Source: Paramarasmius palmivorus
Lineage: Eukaryota > Basidiomycota > Agaricomycetes > Agaricales > Marasmiaceae
NCBI GenBank assembly: GCA_037176845.1
Contig: JAYKXP010000046.1
Span: 362,039-426,038 of the forward strand
Reading direction: 5' to 3'
DNA: 64,000 nucleotides
The notes beneath the pieces were generated by a model. The model was not told the DNA's origin. It made no database searches and saw nothing but the letters and a program-made list of their open reading frames with translations. Position numbers and translations under genes: made by a program. How positions within the stretch are numbered: the first letter of the stretch is position 1; the number at the start of each line of letters is the position of its first letter. This document shows positions 1 to 13,200 of the stretch, piece by piece.

Positions 1-2805
1 CGCGGGCAGCTCGTCGATTTCCTTATCGGTTAGCTTGTTGAACTCCGTGGCCTGTGATTGTGTGTCAGGAAGTGCTGCAGATAATCCCAGAAACACATAC
101 AGTCATGATAGCGCCCTTCGGCGCATCGGGCTCCACAATCCTGATCTCACGCGCGATAGCAGCAGCGGTAGCAGCGTGGTCTCCAGTCAACCTAGAGTCT
201 GATGAGAAAACGATGAGCATGCAGAGAACATGACTCACATGTGAACCGTTATGCTGGCTTCTTTGCAAGCCTTGACAGCGGCTATACTCTCCTGTCTGGG
301 AGGATCGTAAATTCCGACTAGACCAACGAAAACGAAGTCTTTCTCGACCTCCTCTCTAGTGAATTTGCCTAGGATATAGTCGGTTGGATCTTTGGGGACC
401 TCCGATAATTCCGAAGCATCATCCCCCGAACTGACTTTCTTGATTTCTCCACGGATATCAACACGTCGGGAAGCCAATGCCAGTACACGAAGACCTTGCG
501 CGGCGATACTTTCCATGGCTGCGAGTATCTGGGTACGCGCATTGTCGTCGAGAGGAGCAACATCAGCAAGAGATACCTCGTCTCCTTCCTGTTGGATAAG
601 ACCCGCTGATTGGTTATTCTTGAGATAGGAAACACTAGCGTCCAAGACTCGTTCCACGGCACCCTTGAGCAAGAAAAGGGGAAGAGTAGGATGTTCATGG
701 TCAACATAGATGGTAGACATGCGTTTGAGGGTAGAATCGAAGGGGAATTCAGTTCGGAGGTGATATCGTTTGGGAGTTGTGTCGCGGATTGGCTGCTCGA
801 CCTGTTTCTCGATCTGCTTTTCGTTTTCAGAGTCAACTTCTGAGTTCTCGTCTGCAGATGATGCTGGGCCATTGGAGACCAGAGACGGACGTCCCATGCC
901 TAATTTGTGGGCGAAAACTTGCAGTGCGATTTCAGTAGGATCACCGGTGCTAGTCCACCTGCCCTCCTTGTTCTTTCCAATTCTGTGGAAGTTTATCAGT
1001 GTTCGCAAACAATAAACGAGAGGACCATCACTCACGTAGCGACATTGCACATGGAGGCAATCGTAACGAGTTCTCTCAAACCGTCATCCATCTCCTCGGG
1101 ATCAACGACAACTTCCTTCCTTGTTCCACTACGCTTGCCAGTGCCACTGATAGTTCTGGTCAGCTGAGACTCCTTAGTGCCAGGTATCTCGGCTTCCTGT
1201 GGAACTTTCTCGAACACACGCCCTTCAGGGTTCAACGCTTCGGGGCCAGACTCGACGGTCAGTTCCCGAGGGGAGGTCTCTTCAGCCGGAATCCACACTT
1301 TGCGAACGATCATCTTCCCTTGCGTCAGGGTGCCGGTCTTATCGGAACAAATGTCCCTGAAGTATGGTTAGCACAAAGGCTCTTTTGCAACTGAGGCAGA
1401 ACTTACGTGACACCACCGAGGGCCTCAAGGGCGTTCAGTTTACGGACAATGACGTGCTGTTTGGCCATTCGAGTCGTTCCAGCAGACATGGTGATAGTAA
1501 GGACAGCGATCAAACTTTCTGGAATGACTGATATCGCGAGGGCGATGGCGTAGATAGCGACTTCGTTGTCGACACGGAACTTTGAAGTAGTTAGATACAT
1601 CCAAAAATGTCGAGAGATTTGGGACTTACTGCTGCTACACCGAACACAATGATAGCCAGACTATGAAAGAATCAGCAAAGCAGCAAGAAAAGTAAAAGGT
1701 TTCCACTCACATAACTGCAGATAGGAAAAGAATGTAGGCGAGCTTGCTCAATCTACGAAATAGTGGAAGTCAGGCACGCTCTTCAAGAAGTCGACAGCAA
1801 CTCACTTGATTTGTAAAGGTGTCCCGGATCGCAATCCCAACCAGGTCATGACAGTTTCGTACACTCTCTTGCCCAGAGGAACGTCGCTGACATCCTCTTT
1901 CTTCTTGTTCTGCATCGCCCGAGCAATACCACCAACTTGTGTTCCCATGCCAGTTGCGACCACCACGCCCTTTGCGCGACCCTTGACGATACTCGTGCTA
2001 GCAAACGCCATGTTCGTGCGATCACCAACAGGAACGGGAGCAGTATCACCAGCAGGAGTAAGCTCCGGCTTGATGGGGTCAATAGTCTTCTGGACTGGGA
2101 GAGCTTCACCAGTGAGAAGTGCTTCATCGGCCTCGAGATTAGCTACGGTGAGCAGCCTAAGGTCGGCGGGTACCACATCTCCGATCTTGATGTTGACGAT
2201 GTCTCCGGGCACAACATGACGTGCGGGGATGCAAACAGTTTCGCCGTTACGAATGACGACAGCAGTAGGGGAAGATAGAGATCGAAGAGAGTCCATAGTC
2301 TTTTCGGCCTTATACTCTTGGATAAATCCAACGGAAACTGTTTTGGGAATGAGATTGAAACTAAGAAAGCGGTATAGTGACAGCTTACCGTTCAGAACAA
2401 TGACGGCTGTGATAACAGCACCCTCGATCCAGTCTTGGACACCGTAAGATAGTGCCATGGCTGCGACGAGGACAAGAGTGAGGGCGTTGGCCATTTGACG
2501 GATGAGAACCTTGACCGCAGAGACGCCGCCTTCGCCTTGTAAAATGTTTTCTCCATATCTTAAAAATGGTTGAGTAATTAGATCCTAGAAAAAGAAAAAA
2601 ATACCTACTCTTGCAATCTTTGGGCTGCATCCTCCTCCGAAAGTCCATCGTTTGGATTGGTCTTGAGTTTATGGATAATTGCTGATGCTTCTAATACATA
2701 GGCTCGTTCAGCCAGCGTCGAGGACTTGGCTGTATTTGATGGTACAGGTTTACTCGCCGAACGAGTATACGATCGTCCATAAGTTTTTTTCGAGAAGAAT
2801 CCCAT
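1..2805 (-). CDS. ENA-type (type IID) P-type cation-exporting ATPase, 3' end outside the window
   Basis: Membrane pump of the fungal Na+/K+ efflux (ENA) group; ATP hydrolysis through an aspartyl-phosphate drives alkali-cation export. ATG at 2803-2805; exons 2805-2609, 2558-2389 and 2337-1806 keep phase, followed by small exons for membrane helices and two longer ones (about 1313-1032 and 983-250). Seen: an N-terminal cation-ATPase region, the A-domain motif LTGEAL (about 2120), the helix-4 motif PESLIAVLTITMSAGTTRMA, the phosphorylation site DKTGTLT at 1329-1343, and GDPTEIALQVFA in the N domain, which is characteristic of ENA pumps rather than SERCA/PMR1. A hydrophilic insert rich in Glu/Ser/Lys lies at about 760-870. 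The hinge region and C-terminal helices lie beyond position 1. It is divergent from the PL14 gene at 4690. The family assignment is firm; ion preference is inferred. Confidence 0.9.
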
Positions 2806-4689
2806 AGTAGTCGTGAGTCGTCGCGTTCGTTTAGATGGGGTGCATCTAATGTGCCCTTGTCCAGTTCTCCGTCACATATTTAACTGTTTCGAAGTCTTGG
2901 CTGAATGGAACACAAGAGAATGTAACGAAATGTGATGTCACTTGGCTCCGTTTATCTGTACCGTTCTCCATGATCGAGAACCTGGAAAAAGCATAGAAGT
3001 GGAACGGCCAAGAACTCATCTCGCATACACTAGTTATGCCAAGGGATGGACAGGGTTTTGGGGGTTGTGAAGGATATGCGGTTGATATCGAAGAACCGGG
3101 AGTAGTGGGCGGATTGAAAATGGAGATATGGGCTCGTGTAGGTCCATCTCGTTCGAGAGACTGCTTTCGAGGGATTTTCATGAGCGATTTTTGCCGCTTG
3201 GGCCAATTTACGGCTCGTGAGGAAAAAAGGGGGAATTTGATCAGGGCCGAAGTGGCGGTGAAAAGCGGTGAAAGCTGTTTATCCTTGGGGCCAGTAGCAA
3301 ACTTCGCCAAGGCTTGGCCGCGCCGGCTTATCAGAGTGCCATCAAAGCACACGGAAGGCTTTCCGCGAGTACTGCTGCGGTCTGTTCGACATATCGACAT
3401 GTCATATGCCTTTTCAAAGATGGTATCGGTGGTGTAAATGTAGGCGTCATTGCATCGTCGAAAGCAACAAGCTCCAATGACGGTAGGGTACTATGCAAAA
3501 GTATGGATAACGCCTACGGTTCCTGAATGTTTCTGGAAGTCCAAGCGGCAGGTTGCGCCTGCAGCACAGTGGGCGCTCGGTATTTCATTTCGGTAATATT
3601 GCTTCAGAGCCCTTCATACTCCGATCTATCGGAGCTCGAAGAAACCGTGAGTCAGCCTTTGTATGTAGCGACGGTCACTCGAACTAAGTTGGTCACTCAC
3701 CATAATACATGAGGAAATCCTTGTAAAGATATGACGCCACTATCCTTGCAGACAGTGTTATCACGATAGAAATTTCATCTTGTAGCACCTTGAAGTTGAA
3801 TCTACAATCCTGGCATCCTACATTCCCTGATGCCCCTGATCGTTTTCGTTTTCGTCTCTGCTCGGAAAGGCGAATCGGGTCTTGGATTGTGCAAGAGAAC
3901 ACGAGTGCCCCACGAGCTATCACAACACATTCCCTGTCAAAATGCGATTGTTTCCCTTGGTGTCTGCGGTGCCGATATTCAAGCTTGTCCCCAGTTCTCG
4001 ATTCCTTGCGGGACAACGCGTTTTCGACGAGGTTTGGACGTGGTCATGAAGACAGGATACGGAGAGTGGCAACGAGAAGACGAGCCCACCCGGGAGCAAT
4101 ACGTACGCCCAGGAAAGGGCCGTAGTAGGTACCCTTTGCTGAATCTCAGTAAAGCATGTCGTGTATGGATGTTGGAGCTGGGGCCCAGTTTTTCGAAAGG
4201 CAAGTTCCTGGAGACCAAGAATGGAATGAGGCATGAGCACCCTCGCTGTGTGCGGCTGCTGGGAGAAACTTCCTGCGTGCGGAAGAGTCGTTCGATGTCC
4301 GCAGGATGTTTTTGACATAGAGTTTGACCTCTTCGTGGTATGTTTTTGGCGCCTGAGACCTGACGATCATAACAATCCTCGAAACAGCTGGAAGTCCAGG
4401 ACGATATATATGTGATTAACTAGTGCAGCAAGCCTTAATCAAATGCACTTACGACAGAACTTGTTTATCTCGAAATGAGAGGGGGCCCCAATCTCTAGAG
4501 ACTCGACATATTAAGGATTTGGGGCAGAACTCGATTGTATATCTTGAAGCCTACCGGGCTATATGTTCATAGAGAAACTCTTCCCTGACATTCTTGGGGA
4601 TTCCACGTTCTGCTTGTTCAGGGCATCAGAAAGAAAACGTGACAATGTGACAGGACGCGAACGATTCCATTTTCTTTTCGACCACCATC
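2806..4689. other. Intergenic region between divergent ATPase and PL14 genes
   Basis: About 1.9 kb holding the 5' flanks of the ATPase and of the lyase-like gene. Open frames of up to about 185 codons occur on both strands (for example 2846-3400 minus, 3036-3437 plus, 3920-4318 minus) but none shows a recognisable domain, a consistent set of splice sites or a plausible amino-acid composition. I see no repeat or RNA gene. Confidence 0.5.
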
Positions 4690-5858
4690 ATGTCTATTCG
4701 CACATTCATTCTATACTCTTCTAGTTTGGGTCTCGTCAGCTCTTTTCCTTCACTATCCAACTCAGATTCTGCATTGGCGTTCACATCGAGATCGTCAACA
4801 GAATGGTCCATGCCTCCACACTTCACCGACATTTCTACGGTCTTCAACGTCACCAAATTCCACGATGATCAACGCAACATCCAGATAGTCGAGCAATTAC
4901 CTAGCAACGCTCAAGAGCATGCTTTGGACTCCCAAGCTTCAGCCCAGGATCTGGTGCAGATTTTCTATCCTAAAGGTTCCATCAACCCGAAGAACAAGAT
5001 CCTCGGTGGTACAGAATTCTATGCCTCACCTATCGACATCTCCACTGCAGAAAACGTCACATTATCCTACAGCGCGCTGTTCGAGAAGGATTTTCAGTTT
5101 ACCAAGGGTGGAAAAATGCCTGGTCTATATGGTGGTCACGAAGATTGCTCTGGAGGCCGCAGTGCGCACACTTGCTTTAGCACGAGGCTCATGTGGAGGA
5201 TGAAAGGCGCAGGCGAGTTGTATCTGGTGGGTCCTGCTCATTTCCTGTGCTGTTGCTTTGGTGACTGATACATATCATCTCCCACAGTACGCCCCGAAGA
5301 GAAAGCAAAGCCCTGACTTGTGCTCATCTCCTGGCTCTGTCTGTCATTCTACATACGGCATGTCAATTGGACGAAGGAGTTTCCACTGGACACCTGGAAA
5401 ATGGACTGAGATCTCGCAGACGGTGAAGCTCAACACGCCTGGCAGGCATGATGGCAGTTTTACTCTAGAAGTCAACGGGGACCGGGTCATTGAAAGGCAC
5501 GATTTGTTCTATAGGGACGTGGGTCAAGAGTCAGCAAGACGTCGACGCGAGGATCAACACCTGCCGGCTTTGGAGGATTTCATTTCTGATGAAAGTGAAG
5601 ATGGAACGCTGAATGACGATCAGGAGCTGCCGTCGGATGTTTTTGTGGTTAAACCGCGAGCACCTCCCGCATCTGGGGCGGATCCTGTCGGTTTCAGTGG
5701 ATTGTTCTTCAGGTATGACACGCAGATCGCTGTCGTAAACTGTGCTTACCAGTAACCTCTTGCATAGCACCTTCTTTGGCGGACACACTCAAGAGTGGGC
5801 CAGTCCACGCGACCAATGCGTGTGGTTCAAGGATTTCTCAATTTCGTACAATTCTTGA
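4690..5858 (+). CDS. Secreted polysaccharide lyase family 14-like protein (copy A)
   Basis: Probable extracellular carbohydrate-cleaving enzyme resembling PL14 (glucuronan/alginate-lyase-like beta-jelly-roll). Exons 4690-5226, 5288-5712 and 5768-5858 join in phase to 350 codons. The N-terminus has a hydrophobic leader, MSIRTFILYSSSLGLVSS, consistent with a signal peptide. Conserved blocks: YPKGSINP (about residue 95), GGTEFYASP, KGGKMPGLYGG, CFSTRLMWR, YGMSIGRRSF, PGKWTEISQTVKLNTPG, DGSFTLEVNG, and the C-terminal FFGGHTQEWASPRDQ. Between the last two blocks lies a long acidic insert of about 70 residues (DFISDESEDG...). The gene is a paralogue of 15568-16934: both introns fall at the same codons and the last exon is 91 bases in each. 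Fold is likely; the polysaccharide substrate is unknown. Confidence 0.85.
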
Positions 5859-6640
5859 GGATCTGTGGCTCCCTCTTTTCGCACACTACTATTTTGAAAC
5901 GTCAATCCCTTTTTATGTACAAATAATGCACGCATCTAATGATAATGAGTCACTACGGACTAATCATACTACCACTACATACTATCTGGCTGAGGGACGT
6001 GTTCCTCAGCGTCTTTCGACACCGACGTTTGTACAACGGAAACTCCATATGTTAGGTATCCAGCAAGACAGTGCCACTGGTCATTGCTATATCAGCCCTG
6101 ACCCCAGCATTCTGACCGGGGTGCCGAAGCGTAAAATGTGGTTGAAAGCCACCAATGCCAATGACCATACCTAATACTTATAGTTTGAAATTGCTGTATC
6201 AGGTGCAGTCCTCGACCTGGAAGGTATCATTAACCTTCTCTTTACAGGCCGCCATTACGTCCTCTGCAACAAATCGGTTCCTCGTTTACTAGCCTAGAAT
6301 AGTCTCAAGGCTACAACGTCTCAAACTGGAAGTGCGAGACCGACGCATTCAGGAGGGTAATATGTACATTCAAGATTCATTTCCACTAATACAATGTATA
6401 GACAGGGTATAGTAATACACACTAGAAACATTGGTTGGTATCGTAAAAATGCAATGATGGGGATATAAACAACGGATAGAGAGCACAGAAAACATGCCGA
6501 CAAATTAAAGGGTATAATCTAAGGTAAACCGTAGGCCCTACAAACACCAAGAACCGTAAAGCCCAACACGTATGAAAAGCCAACACACATCACGAGAGGT
6601 ACACCAAGAGGGAAAGACAGAAAAACAGAAGTTGTACAGC
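5859..6640. other. Intergenic region, convergent 3' ends
   Basis: About 780 bases between the 3' ends of the PL14-like gene (+) and the PP2C gene (-). An open frame at 5776-6174 begins inside the last lyase exon in another frame and has no recognisable content. No repeats seen. Confidence 0.5.
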
Positions 6641-8229
6641 TCACAATGTCTGCACCACAATCGCAGTATCATCGATCCAAGCCGCATCCATATCCAGTGT
6701 CAAAACCTTTGACACGCTTAGCCGATCCTCGCCACCCAACGCTCGTCTCAACAGTCTCAATGCCATATTCCTCGACTCCTGCCCTGCGCCAGGGGCATTA
6801 GGTAGTGTAGGCGACAACGGGTACGTCGGCAGAATGTTATTGATATTAGTCTCTGCAGGGGCCGCTGAAGACATGGAATTGAACAACCCTGTTAAAGGGT
6901 TATCATTCTTGCTTTCCTGCACGACATGCTTTGCCCAATCATTGATAATCTTGTGCTGACCCTCGCTACTGCACAAATCGGAAAAGCCGTCGGAGGAAAG
7001 GATCAAGAACCTGGGGCCAGGTCTGCATTGTTTGCGTTCAGAAAGAGGGAAGTGAACGACTTCAGGTTCAGATGAAATGTACGGCGGGGTACGATTACGG
7101 ACGAGGAATTCTTCCCAGGGTGAGGTGTCGTGGAAACCCGGAAGGAGGTTGAAGAGGATGCGACGAGTGAATTCCGGAGGTTGCTTGAATGGGGTGTCTC
7201 CGAGGGCTGAAAATAAAAATAAGTTGTTAGAAACACTGGTCCGGTGTGAGAGCTATTCACATACCTCGGAATGGTGCCAGAGCGCCTAGGACCCGACGGT
7301 CAACAACACATTCGGGTTCATCTGGATGTTGTTTCCGGACACGTTCGATTTCGGCATCATTGTCACCATTGTGGTCGGTAGTGAGCACATTGATTTGCCA
7401 ATCATCACTTTCTGTTGGGGAAACAAGGATAGCTTTACAATCGCCCACGTTTGCAACCCAAAGGTGATGGTGATCTGGGTCCACGAGGGCAACCAAGGCC
7501 GTGGTTCCATACATATTGAGACGAGCTTTGGTATAATTCTGGCCACCTCTGTGCTGGTCATTGATGACCTGTCTGATCTGAGTATCGCTGTAGTTGGCCA
7601 AGCCTTCGATGCCACCAAAGAGATTCAACACGTCTCCAGCAATAGCATCATCGAATGCTGTAATGGAACGCGAAAAGGACTGGGAAATGAACGCGGGATC
7701 ACTAGGAGTTTATCAGAGAGAAGGACAAGTCATGAACTCGTTTGTTGCGCACCTGAGACGCGACGGCTCATTCTCAAAGGCATTCTGAAGGAATTCCTGG
7801 ATGATTATGGGTAAGTGGTGAGATACGTGTTCAACAGTGACGTCTCCAAGATGACCTAGAGTTTTACAACGAACGTTAGAAGAACATTCCACAGATCACG
7901 AAACGGTACTCACCATCAAACACCCCAGTCAATGACCACTGCCTCCCATTAATCTCCAGCTGCTTCACCACGTAACGATCCTGTGTTCTTGTTGTAGGTG
8001 ATGGTTGAAAATTGATGCTATCCGCTCTCCATCCACGAGAAGTATTGAAATGGAAGGTCTGAGGTTTTGCTAGAAACCGCAATTCGCGCCAGATATCTTC
8101 TTCTTCCAGTATCTGATAGGGACGGGGCCAGGGCCCATCTTCGGGTCCACATCGCGAGCCAGGTATGTCTTCAGAATACGCCCAGTCAAGGCCAGCTTGA
8201 GAAGGTGCATGTTGCACCATGGTAGTCAT
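6641..8229 (-). CDS. PP2C-family protein serine/threonine phosphatase
   Basis: Metal-dependent (Mg/Mn) phosphatase of the PPM group, resembling mitochondrial pyruvate-dehydrogenase-phosphatase-like fungal proteins. ATG at 8227-8229; first exon 8229-7914, which joins in phase to a second exon beginning with HLGDVTVEHV. Metal-site motifs: VFDGHLG spans the first junction (canonical DGHGG with Leu for Gly); YGTTALVALVDP and LWVANVGDCKAILVSP follow; then TTDHNGDND; DRRVLGALAPFR; ILSSDGFSDL; and the C-terminal WIDDTAIVVQTL supplying the last acidic metal ligand pair. The gene has at least four exons and ends with TGA at 6641. It is convergent with the upstream PL14-like gene. Assignment to PP2C is secure; location and substrate are not. 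Confidence 0.88.
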
Positions 8230-8639
8230 GGCTGAGAGTACTTTGACCAGCCACTTTAGCTTCAGCTTGCTTGAGTAGAGTTGGGCGAACCAGGACCTTT
8301 TACGAAGATCACTGGTGCCACAAAAACGGGGGAAATGACGGGAAGAGATAAACGAACGGCAGCGAGAGTGTTTTATACCTCCTTACGGAGGTACGGGATA
8401 AGAACCGGCGTCGGATAGGAACCGGTTGATGAGGAACCAAGAAAAAGTCCGCATGAATCTCGCAAATCGTGAGTAAACGTTTTACCAATCACTGCCTCAA
8501 ACAACACTTTGGTCAGCAGACCTGGTCAATAATTATTCACTCTCGACTAATTTACAAGCAGCATGCACAAAAACAGATCAATTTCCCGGCAGCATGCCAG
8601 TTCATACAACTAATTCCAGCCTAGTTCCGAACGTGTTGG

Positions 8640-10060
8640 AAACATGTCCTGGTCAAAGGAACATTTGTTCAGTGGTGGAATAGCGGCTGTATCCACCATT
8701 ATCCGTAACAAAGAAAGAGTCATCGAACTGATTATCGGATGTGTATCTGGCTCGGAGGGCATCCGGAAGTACAGCGGGGCTTCCAAAGGGCGGAAGGCGA
8801 GGATTTACTGTTTCGAGAAAGTCCGAGCAAGCCATCGAAACACTAGCTGTTCCAAGTTCATCATGCGTAACCTAGACACGTCGCTCCAAGCCCCGTGTCA
8901 GGCGGCCCCAAATACCGGGGAAAAGATGCTCGATTGAGGTCCGAAATAAGTGGTGGGAGGTCATTTATATGCATCTGGGGAAATTAGCGTTAGCTACCCC
9001 GTGGGGGACCAAAATAGTCAAGGAAGCTCAAGTCCACGTACCTTCATAAGATCATTCTCGGCATCCCGCATGCTGGGAGTGACGTGTACTACAGTTGTAG
9101 AACCAATTTTTGAACGATCACGATGGATACGCTATTCAGGTAGTTGGGACACAGCTATGTGGCGTCACCCAAAAGCAACTGTATCAACAGATGTCAGGGC
9201 GCCCATGTCGACAGTGATACTATTACCGAGATCAATTCGCACCTGCAACAGAACAGAATCATCCAAGATGAGACATGAGAAGTGCACAAACTCAGAGGGG
9301 GGACCAGCGAGAATCGAAGAGCCGAGACAACCCTGGGCCAAAGAGTGTAGCCCTTGCATTAGCACTACATACGCAATGTCGCGGTTCTTCCTATTCTGAG
9401 GCACCTCTAGCGCCTGAAGTCTATGAATGGTTGGTCTTGATTGCGGCGTAGAGCATTCTTCCCGCGTCTGTTTGAACGCTTCACTGAGCTTGAAAAAGTG
9501 CGGATTGCGGACTTGCGACCCTTGTGAGAACTGAGATATCTGAGGGATTTATCAACAGCAGTTTGAAGCCAAGAGCGTTTCACCGACATACCCCGCCCAG
9601 TGATACCAGTGTTTCTGTGACGCCTCTCCGACCTCGTGCACAGCGCAGAACACGGTCTGCGGATCTAAGAATAAAGTTTACCCTGTGAAATTGCTGTGGA
9701 CATGATGATGAAGACACACCTACAAGTTGACAGCTTGGTGAGTATCCAATTGATACCAAAGGCGCTTTACGGTGCTTTTCGACGACTGGGACACATGAGC
9801 TATACACCACAGCAACACCGCAGCTAATGTCAGCAGTCGAGGGACAGACAAGCCCTTAGAGGGCCGAAATGAAGTATGCTCCGGGTATGAATCTCCCGTT
9901 TGCAAGCAACTGAGAGCTTTTGACAAGGTTACGTGAAAAAGTCTTCTTTGGGTACCAGCTTTCCCTGCAGAAGAATAGCCAGAAATCGATTGGCGACATT
10001 TTTAGAGGCAAGCATCTGAATCCGTGTAGGAGCGGCTGGCGGCAGGATCCACATTGAGCA
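8640..10060 (-). CDS. Unrecognised multi-exon gene, probable single-pass membrane protein (tentative model)
   Basis: Several open segments on the minus strand join in phase across GT...AG sites, which argues for a real gene. From upstream: a segment near 9950 (LASKNVANRFLAILLQGKL); one near 9925-9725 with a hydrophobic helix (PRLLTLAAVLLWCIAHVSQ) ending at DTHQAVNL; then VNFILRSADRVLRCARG up to VSLGG; then ISQFSQGSQVRNPHFFKLSE through LQVRIDLGNSITVDMGALTS (about 9540-9195); then RIHRDRSKIGSTTVVHVTPS up to ENDLMK; then MHINDLPPLISDLNRASF (about 8975-8875). A last segment ends at TTEQMFL near 8653, but its joint to the previous exon needs a frame change I could not resolve. I do not recognise the family. 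The true start is not fixed. Confidence 0.4.
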
Positions 10061-10248
10061 TCGTCATACCAACAGAAACGATAGCGAGAAAGAGTATTCC
10101 AAGCGTGTTCTGCTCGTGGTCGAGGATGTGGTTGGTGAAAAAGAGGTCTTTGTCATCGAGGCTTCGATTGAGGCCCCGACGTCGGAAACACCCGAAATCT
10201 CTTCATTCTTGAACCTCCATGACCTTCATATCCAAATAACTAGTCCCC

Positions 10249-13200
10249 ATGTCTTCTACCTTGGGTCATTCTCAAATACCCTCTCCATACCTTCGTCAAA
10301 TTGCCAGACAGAATGCAAGTTCAGGGCCTCAAAGGGAGGTGCTAGCTCAACGCGCCGAGAAACGCGAAAGGCGCGCTAGGGAACGAGCAGAAACGCGAGA
10401 GAGGTTGAAGCAGGAGGTATGAGATAGAATCTACCAGTTCCTAGCTATCAGAGGACTGACATATAGAAGGGCAACGAACTTTTCAGAGACGGGTGTCACA
10501 CAGAAGCTGCGGAGAAATACGAGCAGGCTCTTCAGCTAGGAGGGAGAAAGGCAGTGATACTTAATAATCTATCTATTACATACTTGAAGCTCAAACTGTT
10601 CGTTCTTTCATTTCCGATCAGTTCTCATCTAACAATGGCATCTCATAGGTATGAGCAGGCAGAGGAAGCTGCGACAGAAGCTCTCATCTACGACCCCAAG
10701 AACGTCAAGGCTCGATATAGGCGTGGTCTTGCTCGCAAAGAGTTGGGGCGAGCAAATGGTGCAGCGATCGGTGAGGTTAAATTCCGTTGAGCCTTTCGTG
10801 TTTCTCATTCTTAAAAATCAGACTTCGAAATCGTCGTCAAGCACGATAACCGATCGTCAGAAGCAGGAAACGAGCTCAACACTGCAAAAAAAGCTGCTGC
10901 TGACGGGGCAAACACGCCCTCAGATGACGAATACACGGATGAAGAGTATAGTTTTCCGCGATTTGACCAGAACATGGACGAGTACAACGCCGTCTCGGAC
11001 TCGGAATCAAGTGATTGCGAGCACAAGGGCAACGGTACTACCTGTCGATTTTATAATCACGGCGGCTGTAATCGTGGTACACGATGCCAATATTCGCATG
11101 CACCAGACGACAGGAGCATTCGAGACGATCTGTAAGTGACATGTCAATTATGGGGAGTGCGACAGTCTTTTTGATAATCCCATCCAGAGGCAGAAACGTC
11201 TGTATCTTCTCAGTCGTCGGACTCTGTCAGTATGGGCCAGAGAGGTGCATCTATTCGCATGACGCTACGTTCTTACCAGAAAAGGGCTGGTGGAATGATC
11301 CGGACATTCTCACCGAGCTGAACAGCAATGTTTATATGGCACGGAGCATCAAGCGGACGGAAAAGTACATCGTTGAGATGATTCATGGCTTTCTGTACGA
11401 TGCTGGATATGGGCCACCTCGGAACCTTGATGCCATCCTCGACCGCAGCATCCTGAGCCATACCGCTTTTCACAAGACCAAAGATTCGGACAGCCAGAAT
11501 CTCTCGACAACCCCTACACAGAAATTCATCTTATTCCTTGCACTTGAACATGAAAATAGCTTCCAAAGTGTCTACGGTGGATTGGTTGATGCCGTCAGGG
11601 CCAGACTAGAAACCCGAATCGTCTCGAACCCCTCGGTCGCTCTAGACCTGATGTATTCGCCCAAAATCGTAGGCGTATTCATTGCCGATGCGGGTATTAT
11701 GCATCAGAAACATAGCAAGCTCATGAACGCCATAGTCGAATTCACCAGGAACGGCGGCATTTCTGTCTACGGAGGAATGTTCCCTTCCATGTCAAAGCCG
11801 ACAGAAATCACATCTCACTTCACTCGTGTTTGGAATTTTCCGTGGAAGTCAGGCTCGTACACTCGCCAAACATTGAAACGGAACGGCCGCAATGAGACTG
11901 TGTTATCAAACCCTTCCTTACCCCAATCCTATAGCATCAAGGCATTGTACGTCAGTGGTGTTGCACCGAACGACGCGATGTATATGGTCGATGGAAGGCA
12001 ACAAGTCATGGAGGCGCCAGTCGTTCATGCCAAGTTCAGTGATGGGTATCTGGGATATATTGGTGACGTTAACGGAGAAGAAGATGCAACAGAAAGTGTT
12101 CTAGCTATGTTTGGACTGCTTGACCACTCGTACGATTCACCAACGCCTTTAAATCCACGCGATAAACCGACTGGCATCGTCCCCAAACCCCCTCCGACCT
12201 TCAGTCAGGACTTTGTTCTGCTTGTATCCCTCGTGTGCGAACCCTGGTTTATGGATATGTATGGAGAAGTCTACTCTGCCCTTCGCAAGAAGGTCCATAT
12301 CAAACAGGCGTTCACCCCCAAGACCGCCCTTTCATACATGGATTCCCCCAACCTCGTCGGCATCTTCATCACTGACTTTGGCATCGCCGATACCAAACAT
12401 TCGCAGGTCTTGCAGCGAATTGTACAGTATACCAAGGACGGTGGTCTCGTGGTTGCTGCTGGCCAATTTAGCGGCAATCTGTGTGGACCTGATGACCAGA
12501 GGTTCTTTCGTGCCTGGGGTTTATCTTGGAAAAGAGGTTCCTATCATCGTACGACATTCCAGAAGAACCAAGCAAATGAATTGGTGAAACTCAATCCCTC
12601 GTTACCTCAGTCATACAGCATGAAAGCACTTCACATGGCAGGCATAGGGCAGGAGGATGCCGTTTATACATCTACGTCAGATTCACGACTCGAGTCTCTG
12701 GTCTGGGCTCCTACCCCGATTACAAACCACGACGAAGCACCTGCTGTACAAGTCAGGGTTGGACGGGGTTACTTTGGGTACATTGGTGATGTTAATACAG
12801 AGGACGGTACTACGAGTGTCCTGCTCGCTATGCTCGGGCTTTTGGATCACAAGTACGATACTCACAAGAGCACACAGGGAGAGAATGGTGATAGTAATTC
12901 GGGCAGCAACAGAAGCGCTTCTACAGGTCCCAGTACACAACGCACGAAGCAGACTGCAAGAAAGACCACGTCCCTTACACAGCCGGTACCTGCTCAGACC
13001 ACAAGACAGTACGCAAGAAAGACAACGTCCTCTACGCAGCCGGTTGCAGCTGAGGCACCTGCACCAACCGTGCTCGTCATCCACCTTTCTGAAGTTGACA
13101 CCTACAGCAACGAAAACCATCAACTGTTGTCCGACACTCTGGCCAACCATTCACGTCTCATCCGGGCACCTACAATGGAAGTCGCGTTACGAGAGCTCTC

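Noticed and set aside
3920..4318. Minus-strand 132-codon frame near the ATPase/lyase intergenic region
   Set aside because: No ordered motif or splice-consistent continuation; composition looks random.
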